DNA of 9,130 bases from Ferruginibacter sp. GTDB lineage: Bacteria; Bacteroidota; Bacteroidia; Chitinophagales; Chitinophagaceae. Below the pieces are notes generated by a model. The model was not told where the DNA came from, made no database searches, and saw nothing but the letters and a program-made list of their open reading frames with translations. The stretch spans positions 1 to 9,130 of the forward strand of contig JANXTN010000262.1 in assembly GCA_025352435.1 (NCBI GenBank), read 5' to 3'. Numbering within the stretch: position 1 is the stretch's first letter; every line of letters starts with the position of its first letter. Below, piece after piece: positions 1 through 6,048 of this stretch. Both the position numbers and the translations under genes were made by a program.

Positions 1-73
1 TCCTTAACTAAATGACATTGTCCCGCAGCCTTTCAGCAGTTAAACTTTATTCAACTATACCTTATAAAATATG

Positions 74-93
74 CCGGCTTTTATAGAAGCCGG
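74..93 (+). terminator. GC-rich hairpin upstream of aroE (possible terminator of a preceding gene)
   Basis: CCGGCTT (74-80) pairs perfectly with AAGCCGG (87-93) around a 6-nt loop in otherwise AT-rich DNA. No clear T-run follows on the plus strand; on the minus strand the 3' side is moderately T-rich. All three plus-strand frames hit a stop within bases 5-15, so a gene ending at the window edge is possible, and this hairpin could terminate it. It could also belong to the aroE leader. Confidence 0.3.
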
Positions 94-122
94 AATATTG
101 ATTAACACAAACAAAATACTGT

Positions 123-860
123 ATGAAATTATTTGGTCTCATTGGTTATCCGCTTAGTCATTCATTTTCAAAAAAATATTTTGATCAAAAGTTTAACGAA
201 GAAAATATTACAGATGCTGCCTTTGAATTATTTCCAATAAAAGACATTAACGAATTTCCAAATCTTCTACAAGAAAATTTAAATTTAAAAGGGCTTGCGG
301 TAACTATTCCATACAAGCAAAGTGTACTGCCTTTTATAAATTATGTAACTGTTGCCGCAAAAGAAATAGGTGCAGTAAACTGTATAAAATTTGTTGATGG
401 GCACACAACAGGACACAATACGGACGTAATTGGTTTTGAAAAATCCTTAATGCCTTTGCTACAACTGCATCACAGCAAAGCATTGGTATTAGGAACAGGA
501 GGTTCCTCTAGAGCAGTACAATATGTTTTAAATCAGATTGGGATTCCTTTTCTGTTAGTGGGTAGAGATAAAAGTAATGCTGACAACTGTGTCAATTACT
601 CTGAGGTGGATGGAGGCCTTATGAATGAATACAGCATCATAATTAACTGCACCCCAATAGGCATGTCGCCTAATGAAAATGAAATGCCATCTATTCCTTA
701 CAATTTACTTTCAGAAAAACACTTATTGTACGATCTCATTTACACACCAGAAAAAACTTTGTTTTTGCAAGAAGGTGAAAGCAAAGGGTGCACAATTAAA
801 AATGGTTTTGAAATGCTTGTTTTACAAGCAGAAGAAAACTGGAAAATATGGAATGTTTAG
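123..860 (+). CDS. aroE: Shikimate 5-dehydrogenase
   Basis: Catalyses NADPH-dependent reduction of 3-dehydroshikimate to shikimate, in the cytoplasmic route to chorismate and aromatic amino acids. The 245-aa product is slightly shorter than the usual 270 or so but complete. The N-terminal substrate domain shows IGYPLSHS (7-14; Ser12 and Ser14 bind the carboxylate) and VTIPYK with the catalytic Lys65. GHNTD follows, with the partner Asp101. The nucleotide-binding domain has the glycine loop GTGGSSR (124-130; the family more often has GAGGA), then NCTPIGM (175-181), YDLIYTP (203-209) and the C-terminal NG....L..QA block (227-236). The ATG at 123 places the SHS motif at the usual distance from the N-terminus. 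No Shine-Dalgarno precedes it, as is usual in this phylum. The stop overlaps the 3' end of the opposing thioesterase gene by 4 bp. Confidence 0.95.
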   Translation: MKLFGLIGYPLSHSFSKKYFDQKFNEENITDAAFELFPIKDINEFPNLLQENLNLKGLAVTIPYKQSVLPFINYVTVAAKEIGAVNCIKFVDGHTTGHNTDVIGFEKSLMPLLQLHHSKALVLGTGGSSRAVQYVLNQIGIPFLLVGRDKSNADNCVNYSEVDGGLMNEYSIIINCTPIGMSPNENEMPSIPYNLLSEKHLLYDLIYTPEKTLFLQEGESKGCTIKNGFEMLVLQAEENWKIWNV

Positions 861-1294
861 TTTTTTGTATTCAGTAGCTCGATAAATTTTACTGGTAATT
901 CACGGACCTTTTTTTCTTCATAATTAAAACTTACCAATCCTGTTATTGCTTTCGCAATCAATATATTCTGTCCATCTCTTGTTGTGATAATTTGATAATA
1001 CAATTCAAATCCGGCACGGCTTATATTACCTACAGCAATTTCAATTTTTAATACATCCCCATAAAAGGATTCTGCTTTGTATTCTACAGCAAGGTCAGCC
1101 ATTATAAGAGAAGCGCCTTCAATGTTTAATTCTGTATAATGGTTAGACGAAAGCCACATTACACGTGCTTCATGTATTAGTCTAACAAATGCATCATTGC
1201 CAACATGATGACCGTAATTAATATCGGTAATTCTTACAGCAATCTCTGTAGAAAATATTTTCTGTTCCGGTATCGCCAAATTAATTCTAGCCAT
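857..1294 (-). CDS. Hotdog-fold acyl-CoA thioesterase (4HBT type)
   Basis: Small single-domain protein of 145 aa, the usual size for 4HBT/FadM-YbgC-type thioesterases, which hydrolyse acyl-CoA thioesters and act as oligomers in the cytoplasm. The diagnostic segment is ITDINYGHHVGND (22-34), with Asp24 in the place of the catalytic aspartate and Gly28-His29 in the usual G-H position, followed by the long hotdog helix (35-50, ending near HEAR). The substrate is not readable from the sequence. An in-frame ATG lies three codons upstream at 1303. I chose 1294 because the resulting N-terminus, MARI, is the form I recall for relatives in Bacteroidota, and because it gives an 8-bp rather than 17-bp overlap with the upstream rdgB stop. 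It is the last gene of the minus-strand operon and is probably translationally coupled to rdgB. It ends inside the aroE stop region, with no terminator visible between the two. Confidence 0.87.
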   Translation of the reverse strand: MARINLAIPEQKIFSTEIAVRITDINYGHHVGNDAFVRLIHEARVMWLSSNHYTELNIEGASLIMADLAVEYKAESFYGDVLKIEIAVGNISRAGFELYYQIITTRDGQNILIAKAITGLVSFNYEEKKVRELPVKFIELLNTKN

Positions 1295-1868
1295 TGTATT
1301 CATTTAAAAAATTAATTAATTTCTCCAAAGCTTTTTTTCTATGGCTGTACTTGTTTTTTTCTTCCATGGTCATTTCTGCAAAAGTTTTATAAGCTCCTTC
1401 GGGTGTAAAAACGGCATCGTAACCAAAGCCCATGTTTCCCTGTTCTATATCATTTATTTTTCCTTTGCAAATCCCGGTAAATAAATATTCTTCGCTGTTG
1501 AGCAATAAACAAATCACAGTCTTAAACTGTGCATCTCTTTGTTCTATACCTTCCATATTTTTTAGCAGCAAAGCAATGTTCTTTTTGTTGTCTGCTTCAT
1601 CACCTGCATAGCGGGCGCTTCTAACACCGGGGGCGCCGTTCAATGCAATCACTTCAAGCCCTGTGTCTTCACTAAAACAGTTCTGATTTTTCAGATTTAA
1701 AATAACGGTTGCCTTCTCTCTTGCATTTTCTTCAAGGGTATTATAAGGCTCTTCTATTTCTATTTCAATGCCTGCCTCCTTTATTGTAATGATCTCTAGT
1801 CCGTCTGTTAAAGCCGTTTTTATTTCAGCGATTTTATTATTGTTATTTGTAGCGAATATTAGTTTCAT
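1287..1868 (-). CDS. rdgB: dITP/XTP pyrophosphatase (RdgB/HAM1 family)
   Basis: House-cleaning NTPase that hydrolyses non-canonical purine nucleoside triphosphates (dITP, ITP, XTP) to the monophosphate plus pyrophosphate, keeping deaminated bases out of DNA and RNA. The 193-aa product has the usual family length. Signature elements in order: FATNNNNK (5-12, triphosphate-binding N-terminus), LEENAREKA (45-53), SEDTGLEV (66-73) with the presumed catalytic Asp68, GAPGVRSARYAG (78-89), GFGYDAVF (147-154, base pocket) and the C-terminal SHR (175-177). The frame stays open far upstream, but the ATG at 1868 puts the family N-terminus (MKLIFATNN) at residue 1, and the extra upstream residues look unlike protein. 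It lies 13 nt behind the psi-like gene and overlaps the thioesterase start by 8 nt, so it is the middle gene of a tight operon. Confidence 0.95.
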   Translation of the reverse strand: MKLIFATNNNNKIAEIKTALTDGLEIITIKEAGIEIEIEEPYNTLEENAREKATVILNLKNQNCFSEDTGLEVIALNGAPGVRSARYAGDEADNKKNIALLLKNMEGIEQRDAQFKTVICLLLNSEEYLFTGICKGKINDIEQGNMGFGYDAVFTPEGAYKTFAEMTMEEKNKYSHRKKALEKLINFLNEYNG

Positions 1869-1881
1869 ACAAGAGGAATAT

Positions 1882-2436
1882 TTAAGCAATAGCAAATATC
1901 TTTTTAAGCACAAGCCATAATTGTTTTTTTTCTTCTTTATCTGCTGATAGAATTTGCAGAGAGGGTGTGCACAAATATTGCTGTTTATTGTATACTTGCA
2001 CTTGATACATTGGTATCTGTACAGGAAAACCCAATGCATGCGGCTCTGTTCCAATAAATAATATGGTGGTTGGTTCAAAAAGCTTTATCAGATTTTCATA
2101 GGTAACATTTTCATCTGCATAAGCATTAACTAAAGCCGCATCTGCCATTGTAATGTTGCAGGCATTCAAAATGTTCATTAAAAAACTAAGTTCCTCATCA
2201 CCCAGAAACTTATTTTCTTTCTCATTCACCACTATCAAAATGTGTTTACTGTTTTTTCCTAAAAATTCAATGTCAACTGAAGTAGAATCTATAGGTAAAG
2301 AATTTAATCTTGTTTGCTCCACTTCAGGTTCGATCTTTTTAATATTTATTGCGCTAGCGAAGGATGAAACAACCAAAGTTTTCTCGTAAAGTTTTTTTAT
2401 TAACAAAGGAGAGAGTTCTATATCATCTAAGCTCAT
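1882..2436 (-). CDS. Uncharacterised protein with a psi (HolD)-like / uracil-glycosylase-fold pattern
   Basis: 184-aa soluble protein of no family I recognise with certainty; it has no signal peptide or membrane segment. Visible elements are a hydrophobic strand HILIVV (65-70), a Leu-rich helix (80-92), a second strand TTILFIGTEP (123-132) and a C-terminal segment TPSLQILSADKEEKKQLW (157-174) running into a basic helix. From memory, the order strand, acidic loop, helix, strand, then P-x-L-x-x-L near the C-terminus followed by a helix with LW, matches E. coli HolD, the DNA polymerase III psi subunit, which has a degenerate uracil-DNA-glycosylase fold. That is inference by eye, not a scored match. 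The frame is open to 2580, but the ATG at 2436 is preferred: longer forms would run through the probable promoter and into the ilvE coding region. First gene of the operon with rdgB and the thioesterase. Confidence 0.8.
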   Translation of the reverse strand: MSLDDIELSPLLIKKLYEKTLVVSSFASAINIKKIEPEVEQTRLNSLPIDSTSVDIEFLGKNSKHILIVVNEKENKFLGDEELSFLMNILNACNITMADAALVNAYADENVTYENLIKLFEPTTILFIGTEPHALGFPVQIPMYQVQVYNKQQYLCTPSLQILSADKEEKKQLWLVLKKIFAIA

Positions 2437-2445
2437 AATACGTTC

Positions 2446-2472
2446 TTTGGCAAGGTTTTTTATGTTTCTTTG
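2446..2472 (+). promoter_or_regulatory. Candidate promoter of ilvE
   Basis: TTTG (2446-2449) and TTTCTTTG (2465-2472), which differs from TAnnTTTG at one fixed position, are separated by 15 nt, shorter than the usual 17-23. The predicted start near 2479 would leave only about 10 nt of leader before the ilvE ATG at 2489. The -7 element lies next to the -7 element of the divergent operon, so the two promoters may compete. Confidence 0.35.
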
Positions 2473-2474
2473 CA

Positions 2475-2504
2475 CAAAAATAACGATTATGATTGCTGCC
2501 GAAA
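2475..2504 (-). promoter_or_regulatory. Bacteroidota-type promoter of the psi-like/rdgB/thioesterase operon
   Basis: Read on the minus strand, TATTTTTG (2482-2475) matches the phylum's -7 consensus TAnnTTTG at every fixed position. About 18 nt upstream is TTTC (2504-2501), a near match to the -33 TTTG. Transcription would start near 2468, leaving a leader of about 32 nt before the ATG at 2436. The -33 part falls within the first codons of ilvE. Confidence 0.5.
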
Positions 2505-3553
2505 ATTTTAATATAACTCGCATCGAAAGAAGTAAATTAAATGATATCAATCTGGAAAACATTCCGTTTGGGAAATACATGACAGATTATATGCTTGAGG
2601 TTGATTATGAAAATGGGAAATGGCAAACGCCTGAAATAAAGCCATACCAACCAATGCTAATGTCCCCATCACTGGCAGCAATTCACTATGGTCAATCGAT
2701 ATTTGAAGGAGTAAAAGCATATAAAAATGCCAGCGGTGAACCTTATATTTTTAGACCACAAGACAACTTTAAGAGATTTAATAAATCGGCTGAACGAATG
2801 CAAATGCCGACCATACCTGAAGAGATTTTTATTGATGGGATGAAGCAATTGATTAAGCTTGACAGTAGCTGGATTCCTGCAAAAGAAGATCACTCGCTTT
2901 ACATCCGGCCGTTTATGTTTAGTACAGATGAAACAATTGGTGTGAAGCCAAGTGAGAATTATAAATTCATGATCATCCTCAGCCCAACGGGGCCTTATTA
3001 TGCTACACCAATGCGTATTTATGTGGAGGAGCAATATGTGCGTGCAGTACCGGGTGGTATTGGCTTTGCGAAAGCCGCAGGTAACTATGGCGGGTCTATG
3101 TATCCTACAGCTCAGGCCAAATTAAAAGGCTATGACCAGGTTTTATGGACGGATGCTTTCGAACATAAGTACGTGCAAGAATGTGGTACTATGAATGTTG
3201 TTTTCGTAATTGGCAATACTGCAGTTACGCCTGATCTTTCTACAGGAACAATTTTGGATGGGGTAACAAGAGACAGCGTGATTGTTTTACTAAAAGAAAT
3301 GGGTTTAACAGTTGAAGAACGTCCTTTAAATATTGATGAAGTTATTGAAGCACACAAAGCAGGTACGTTAAAAGAAGTTTTTGGAACAGGTACCGCTGCG
3401 ACTATTTCGTTAATTAAAGAATTGCGTTACAAAGATTATGTAATGGAGTTTGATGTAGAAAAGTGGGAAGTGGCGCCAAAAGTGAAAAAGATGCTGAATG
3501 ACATCCGTTATGGTAAGACTGCTGATAACAATGGGTGGATGATGAAGCTGTAA
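2489..3553 (+). CDS. ilvE: Branched-chain amino-acid aminotransferase (class IV, BCAT)
   Basis: PLP-dependent transaminase interconverting leucine, isoleucine and valine with their 2-oxo acids, using glutamate/2-oxoglutarate; the last step of branched-chain synthesis. The 354-aa length fits the long eukaryote-like BCAT subfamily rather than the 300-aa E. coli type. Landmarks: HYGQSIFEGVKAY (66-78), LYIRPFMF (137-144), GGIGFAKAAGNYG (189-201) with the PLP Schiff-base Lys195, QECGTMNVVF (230-239) with Glu231 expected to contact the pyridine nitrogen, ILDGVTRDSV (255-264) and FGTGTAA (298-304, phosphate cup). An ATG 14 codons upstream (2447) is in frame but would start inside the probable promoter and add a Phe/Cys-rich tail, so MIAAENF at 2489 is preferred. 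It is transcribed alone, divergently from the psi-like operon; no convincing terminator hairpin follows. Confidence 0.95.
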   Translation: MIAAENFNITRIERSKLNDINLENIPFGKYMTDYMLEVDYENGKWQTPEIKPYQPMLMSPSLAAIHYGQSIFEGVKAYKNASGEPYIFRPQDNFKRFNKSAERMQMPTIPEEIFIDGMKQLIKLDSSWIPAKEDHSLYIRPFMFSTDETIGVKPSENYKFMIILSPTGPYYATPMRIYVEEQYVRAVPGGIGFAKAAGNYGGSMYPTAQAKLKGYDQVLWTDAFEHKYVQECGTMNVVFVIGNTAVTPDLSTGTILDGVTRDSVIVLLKEMGLTVEERPLNIDEVIEAHKAGTLKEVFGTGTAATISLIKELRYKDYVMEFDVEKWEVAPKVKKMLNDIRYGKTADNNGWMMKL

Positions 3554-3560
3554 TTTTAAA

Positions 3561-3600
3561 CACAAGGCACAAGATCTTAGATACAAGACAAAAGACAATA
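3561..3600. repeat. Short CAAG/CAAAAG-rich intergenic repeat tract
   Basis: Directly after ilvE, short degenerate units of the form (A)CAAG(A/G) and ACAAAAGAC recur several times within 40 bp and flank the palindrome AAGATCTT. The tract codes for nothing. A tract of similar flavour (TAGTATCAAGAT) follows fusA at 8608-8638. I believe such tracts recur between genes in this group of bacteria, but cannot count copies from one window. Confidence 0.4.
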
Positions 3601-3701
3601 CTGATAAAGTAAAATTCAGAACAGCTTAAATGATAATAGGATAGAGGGAAGTGATATACTTATTTAAAGGTCAAATAATGAAAAAGACATTTTTTTATTT
3701 A

Positions 3702-3735
3702 TTTGACTTTTTTAAATCATAAATTCTTACCTTTG
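3702..3735 (+). promoter_or_regulatory. Promoter of rpsL-rpsG
   Basis: TTTG (3702-3705) and TACCTTTG (3728-3735) fit the Bacteroidota -33/-7 consensus, with a 22-nt spacer. The predicted start near 3742 gives a short A-rich leader of about 20 nt before the rpsL ATG. The -7 element sits in the string CTTACCTTTGC, which recurs exactly in front of fusA (6130-6140). Confidence 0.75.
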
Positions 3736-3760
3736 CTCTCCGAAAAAAAAGGTTATACAA

Positions 3761-4135
3761 ATGCCAACTATAAATCAACTGGTAAGAAAAGGTAGAGAGA
3801 TTATTAAAGCTAAAAGCAAATCAAGAGCTTTAGATGCTTGTCCTCAACGTCGTGGTGTATGTACAAGAGTATATACAACAACTCCTAAAAAACCAAACTC
3901 AGCATTGCGTAAAGTAGCAAAAGTTCGTCTTACAAATAAGATTGAAGTTATTGCTTACATACCGGGTGAAGGCCACAATTTACAAGAGCACAGTATTGTT
4001 TTGATACGTGGCGGTAGGGTGAAAGATTTGCCGGGTGTTCGTTATCACATCGTTCGTGGCTCGTTAGATACTGCAGGAGTGAAGGACCGTAAGCAAAGCC
4101 GTAGTAAATACGGTACTAAAAGAGCTAAGAAGTAA
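3761..4135 (+). CDS. rpsL: 30S ribosomal protein S12
   Basis: Ribosomal protein at the decoding centre and subunit interface, needed for accurate tRNA selection. The 124-aa product has the standard length and begins MPTINQL as in most bacteria. The conserved [13 protein letters not shown] block (39-51) contains Lys43, and [11 protein letters not shown] (86-96) contains Lys88 and Asp89. These are the loop positions where streptomycin-resistance substitutions occur, and both lysines are unsubstituted here. Asp89 is the residue methylthiolated by RimO in bacteria that have it. The C-terminus is Lys/Arg-rich, as expected for rRNA binding. First gene of the remaining str pair, followed 105 nt later by rpsG. 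Confidence 0.98.
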   Translation: MPTINQLVRKGREIIKAKSKSRALDACPQRRGVCTRVYTTTPKKPNSALRKVAKVRLTNKIEVIAYIPGEGHNLQEHSIVLIRGGRVKDLPGVRYHIVRGSLDTAGVKDRKQSRSKYGTKRAKK

Positions 4136-4180
4136 GATCTAGTAAAATAGATTTTATGCAATAGATAATTATCACAAACA

Positions 4181-4219
4181 GGGTTGAGTAAAGTTTTAAA
4201 TCTTGAAGAAATTCAGCCC
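4181..4219 (+). promoter_or_regulatory. Hairpin between rpsL and rpsG (possible S7 autoregulatory site)
   Basis: GGGTTGAGT (4181-4189) pairs with ATTCAGCCC (4211-4219), giving 9 bp with two G-U pairs, 21 nt before the rpsG ATG. No promoter is seen in the 105-nt gap, so the two genes are probably co-transcribed. In E. coli, S7 binds the rpsL-rpsG spacer of the str mRNA, which is of similar length, to repress its own translation. The analogous role here is inference. Confidence 0.4.
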
Positions 4220-4240
4220 AAAATTAAAAATTAAGAAACA

Positions 4241-4708
4241 ATGCGTAAATCAGTTCCTAAAAAAATCCCATTAGCACCAGATCCTAAGTTTAACGACAAA
4301 CTAGTTACCCGTTTTGTAAATAACTTAATGTGGGAAGGTAAAAAAAGTGGAGCTTACAATATATTTTATACAGCTTTAGACAAAGTAGCAAAAACTACAG
4401 GTGAAGATGGATATGAAGTATGGAAGAAAGCTTTAACCAATATCACACCTGGTGTTGAAGTTAGAAGCCGCCGTATTGGTGGTGCTACTTTTCAGATTCC
4501 TGCTGAGGTTCGTCCTGACAGAAAGGTGTCTCTTTCTATTAAATGGATGGTACGTTACAGCCGTGAAAGAAACGGACGTAGCATGGCAGATAAATTAGCT
4601 AATGAAATAGTTGCAGCAAGTAAAGGTGAAGGTGCATCTTACAAGAAAAAAGAAGACACACATCGTATGGCTGAAGCTAACAAAGCTTTTGCTCATTTTA
4701 GAGTTTAA
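4241..4708 (+). CDS. rpsG: 30S ribosomal protein S7
   Basis: Primary rRNA-binding protein that nucleates assembly of the 30S head and lies beside the E site. The 155-aa length is standard. It begins MRKSVPKK, then the helical core with [12 protein letters not shown] (24-35), the conserved [18 protein letters not shown] (70-87) that includes the beta-hairpin, [14 protein letters not shown] residues near 94-102, and the C-terminal [10 protein letters not shown]. The start is the first ATG after an A-rich stretch without a Shine-Dalgarno sequence. It follows rpsL on one transcript and is closed by a strong terminator 26 nt after the stop, so fusA, normally the next gene of the str operon, cannot depend on this transcript. 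Confidence 0.98.
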   Translation: MRKSVPKKIPLAPDPKFNDKLVTRFVNNLMWEGKKSGAYNIFYTALDKVAKTTGEDGYEVWKKALTNITPGVEVRSRRIGGATFQIPAEVRPDRKVSLSIKWMVRYSRERNGRSMADKLANEIVAASKGEGASYKKKEDTHRMAEANKAFAHFRV

Positions 4709-4733
4709 ATTCTTTTGGAATAAGTTTTATAGT

Positions 4734-4761
4734 AAACCATCTTTTTTGAGATGGTTTTTTT
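4734..4761 (+). terminator. Intrinsic terminator of rpsL-rpsG
   Basis: AAACCATCT (4734-4742) and AGATGGTTT (4749-4757) form a perfect 9-bp stem with a 6-nt loop, followed by further T residues (4758-4761). It begins 26 nt after the rpsG stop. Confidence 0.9.
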
Positions 4762-4987
4762 ATGTAGAATAATTAAAGAGGTGATTTTAATTATTCATGA
4801 GTTCTGGGGATTTAATTTTTTTCGGTTTTAGAATAAGAAAAATATTACTGGTAAAATGTAACTTAGAGTATTCAACTCTACAAGATTTATTAATAAAATT
4901 TATTTCATATAAATTCTAACTAAAATAAGATTGTCTAGTACAGAGAACTTTTAATAAGAAATCTATTCGAATTTAAATACCTATTAA
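4762..4987. other. Gene-free AT-rich stretch with successive inverted repeats
   Basis: No convincing gene is seen between the rpsG terminator and the His-rich gene. What stands out is inverted repeats: GAATAATTAAA/TTTAATTATTC, a perfect 11-bp arm pair with an 8-nt spacer (4767-4796); TAGAGT/ACTCTA (4864-4880); the palindrome TTTATTAATAAA (4886-4897); and AATTTAT/ATAAATT (4897-4915). AT-rich DNA yields short palindromes by chance, so only the 11-bp pair is notable alone. A 40-codon plus-strand ORF (4797-4919) has no supporting features. Confidence 0.5.
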
Positions 4988-5029
4988 CAATGGGATGAAC
5001 AAGTAATTATTTACCCATTCATCCCATTG
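4988..5029 (-). terminator. Long perfect inverted repeat, probable terminator or 3' hairpin of the His-rich gene
   Basis: CAATGGGATGAA (4988-4999) and TTCATCCCATTG (5018-5029) are exact 12-bp inverted copies. Inside the 18-nt loop a second stem, GTAA/TTAC (5003-5006/5011-5014), can form. It lies 21 nt beyond the stop of the minus-strand His-rich gene, the expected place for a transcript-end hairpin, but no clean U-run follows. It is much more GC-rich than its surroundings. A second palindrome, AAGTTTTT-T-AAAAACTT (5035-5051), runs into the stop codon. Confidence 0.5.
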
Positions 5030-5049
5030 GTTACAAGTTTTTTAAAAAC

Positions 5050-5262
5050 TTATTTACTTCCATGCGCTTCAGCATGTTTCTTACTTGCATTTTTAGAAGC
5101 ATCTGCCGCATGAGAACTGTGACCTTCTGCCGCTTGTGCGTGATGTGCTCCTTTCTCATGATTTCCTGCTTCGTGTTCTTTTGAAGCTGCTTTGTGATGC
5201 TTTGCAGCATGTTCATGATGTGTTGCTGCTTCTTGGTGATGTTTTGCTACTTCTTTTGACAT
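5050..5262 (-). CDS. Small His/Ala/Lys-rich heptad-repeat protein
   Basis: Highly soluble 70-aa protein with 15 His and 18 Ala and no aromatic residue. The body is a degenerate heptad repeat: HHQEAAT, HHEHAAK, HHKAASK, EHEAGNH and onward, predicting one long amphipathic helix with histidine pairs one to two turns apart. There is no signal peptide, membrane segment or cysteine. I recall small proteins of this HHEAAAEHH kind as uncharacterised ORFs in Proteobacteria and Bacteroidota, but know no established function. The histidine pattern could bind metal ions or buffer pH; both are inference. The periodic protein pattern and the start ATG directly ahead of the repeat argue for a real gene, although another frame of the same DNA is also open. 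It lies 231 bp behind the DUF4337 gene on the same strand. Confidence 0.8.
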   Translation of the reverse strand: MSKEVAKHHQEAATHHEHAAKHHKAASKEHEAGNHEKGAHHAQAAEGHSSHAADASKNASKKHAEAHGSK

Positions 5263-5493
5263 TGTAAAAGTTTTTAAAAATTTGTGAATAAATCATTCCA
5301 TGAATTCTTACATATTGTATGCCAATAAAATAAAACTTTAAATTCTAAAATGTTATCTAATTTCCATATTAAAATCAAATGGGTTTTGAACTTAAAACCA
5401 TAATAATTTTAAAAGATATATGGCAATAGAAAGGATAAAAGTTTTCTTTCGTTTTTAATTATTCTGTACAGATATTTCTGAACATCGTATGAA
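5263..5493. other. Spacer between the DUF4337 and His-rich genes
   Basis: Very AT-rich and without a gene. No TAnnTTTG promoter match for the His-rich gene was found on the minus strand. A hairpin GGTTTT/AAAACC (5382-5399), followed on the minus strand by a T-rich stretch, could be a weak terminator for DUF4337. A perfect 10-bp palindrome TCTGTACAGA (5463-5472) is a possible protein-binding site. The His-rich gene may use a different sigma factor, or be read through from DUF4337. Confidence 0.4.
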
Positions 5494-6015
5494 TTATACC
5501 AGACCGGTAATAAAAAAACCACTACCTATTAATGCCAGAAGAATTCCAATATACCATAACATGGTTTTACCTGATAACAATGAGATAGCAGATATTGCAA
5601 TAGCTACCTGAAAAAAAGTTACTGCTTTTGCAAGCCAAGAATGCTTTTCTAAATCTATGGCACTTTCTTTTTCCAATTCCTGGGCTTTTCTCTTTATTTC
5701 CTCTTCATCTTTTTGTATTTGCTCAGGTGTTTTTTGAACACCACCTGCAACGAATGGTTCTAATTTTTTGATAGCTGCTTTAATAGATTTTGCCTGATAA
5801 AAAGCCCATTGATCAGATGCTTTTATTTGACCAATTAATGCTTCATTACTGTAGTGACCAGCCATTAGTCCGGCAATTGCAGCAAATACAGCCATTACTG
5901 CTGTACAAACTGCGATATACATAGATGATTTGCCTTCACGTTTACCCAACACGGCTTCTGTTTTTTCTTTTATCTGCTCGTGAAGGTGCTCTGTAGGTAT
6001 TTCTATTTCTTCCAT
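5494..6015 (-). CDS. DUF4337 family membrane protein
   Basis: 173-aa inner-membrane protein of unknown function. Order of parts: an acidic, amphipathic N-terminus (1-30), TM1 (about 32-53), the hallmark segment ASDQWAFYQAKSIK (66-79), a charged helix likely to be coiled coil (97-123, rich in Glu/Lys/Gln), TM2 (about 130-148), TM3 (about 152-172). The ASDQWAFYQAKSIK motif with three such TM segments is what I recognise as DUF4337; the length is ordinary for that family. No catalytic motif is visible. The next gene on the strand encodes the His-rich protein, so the two may form a small accessory pair. The ATG at 6015 is the only start giving the full N-terminal helix. Its upstream DNA is shared with the divergent fusA promoter and includes a terminator-shaped hairpin 33 nt away. 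Confidence 0.85.
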   Translation of the reverse strand: MEEIEIPTEHLHEQIKEKTEAVLGKREGKSSMYIAVCTAVMAVFAAIAGLMAGHYSNEALIGQIKASDQWAFYQAKSIKAAIKKLEPFVAGGVQKTPEQIQKDEEEIKRKAQELEKESAIDLEKHSWLAKAVTFFQVAIAISAISLLSGKTMLWYIGILLALIGSGFFITGLV

Positions 6016-6048
6016 AGTATAAATTTAAATGTTAATTGATAACTTTCA

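Noticed and set aside
1869..2078. 70-residue N-terminal extension of RdgB
   Set aside because: It overlaps the psi-like gene in another frame, is Cys/Lys/Leu-rich without pattern, and the family N-terminus starts exactly at the ATG at 1868.
3678..3722. 14-codon [17 protein letters not shown] upstream of rpsL, resembling a signal peptide start
   Set aside because: It contains the -33 element of the rpsL promoter and ends before the predicted start site; T-rich DNA gives Phe-rich frames by chance.
4797..4919. 40-codon plus-strand ORF behind the rpsG terminator
   Set aside because: No promoter, no recognisable motif, and it spans several inverted repeats.
5031..5216. 61-aa minus-strand ORF overlapping the His-rich gene
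   Set aside because: It is the shadow frame of a repetitive coding sequence; the His/Ala heptad frame has the clear protein periodicity.
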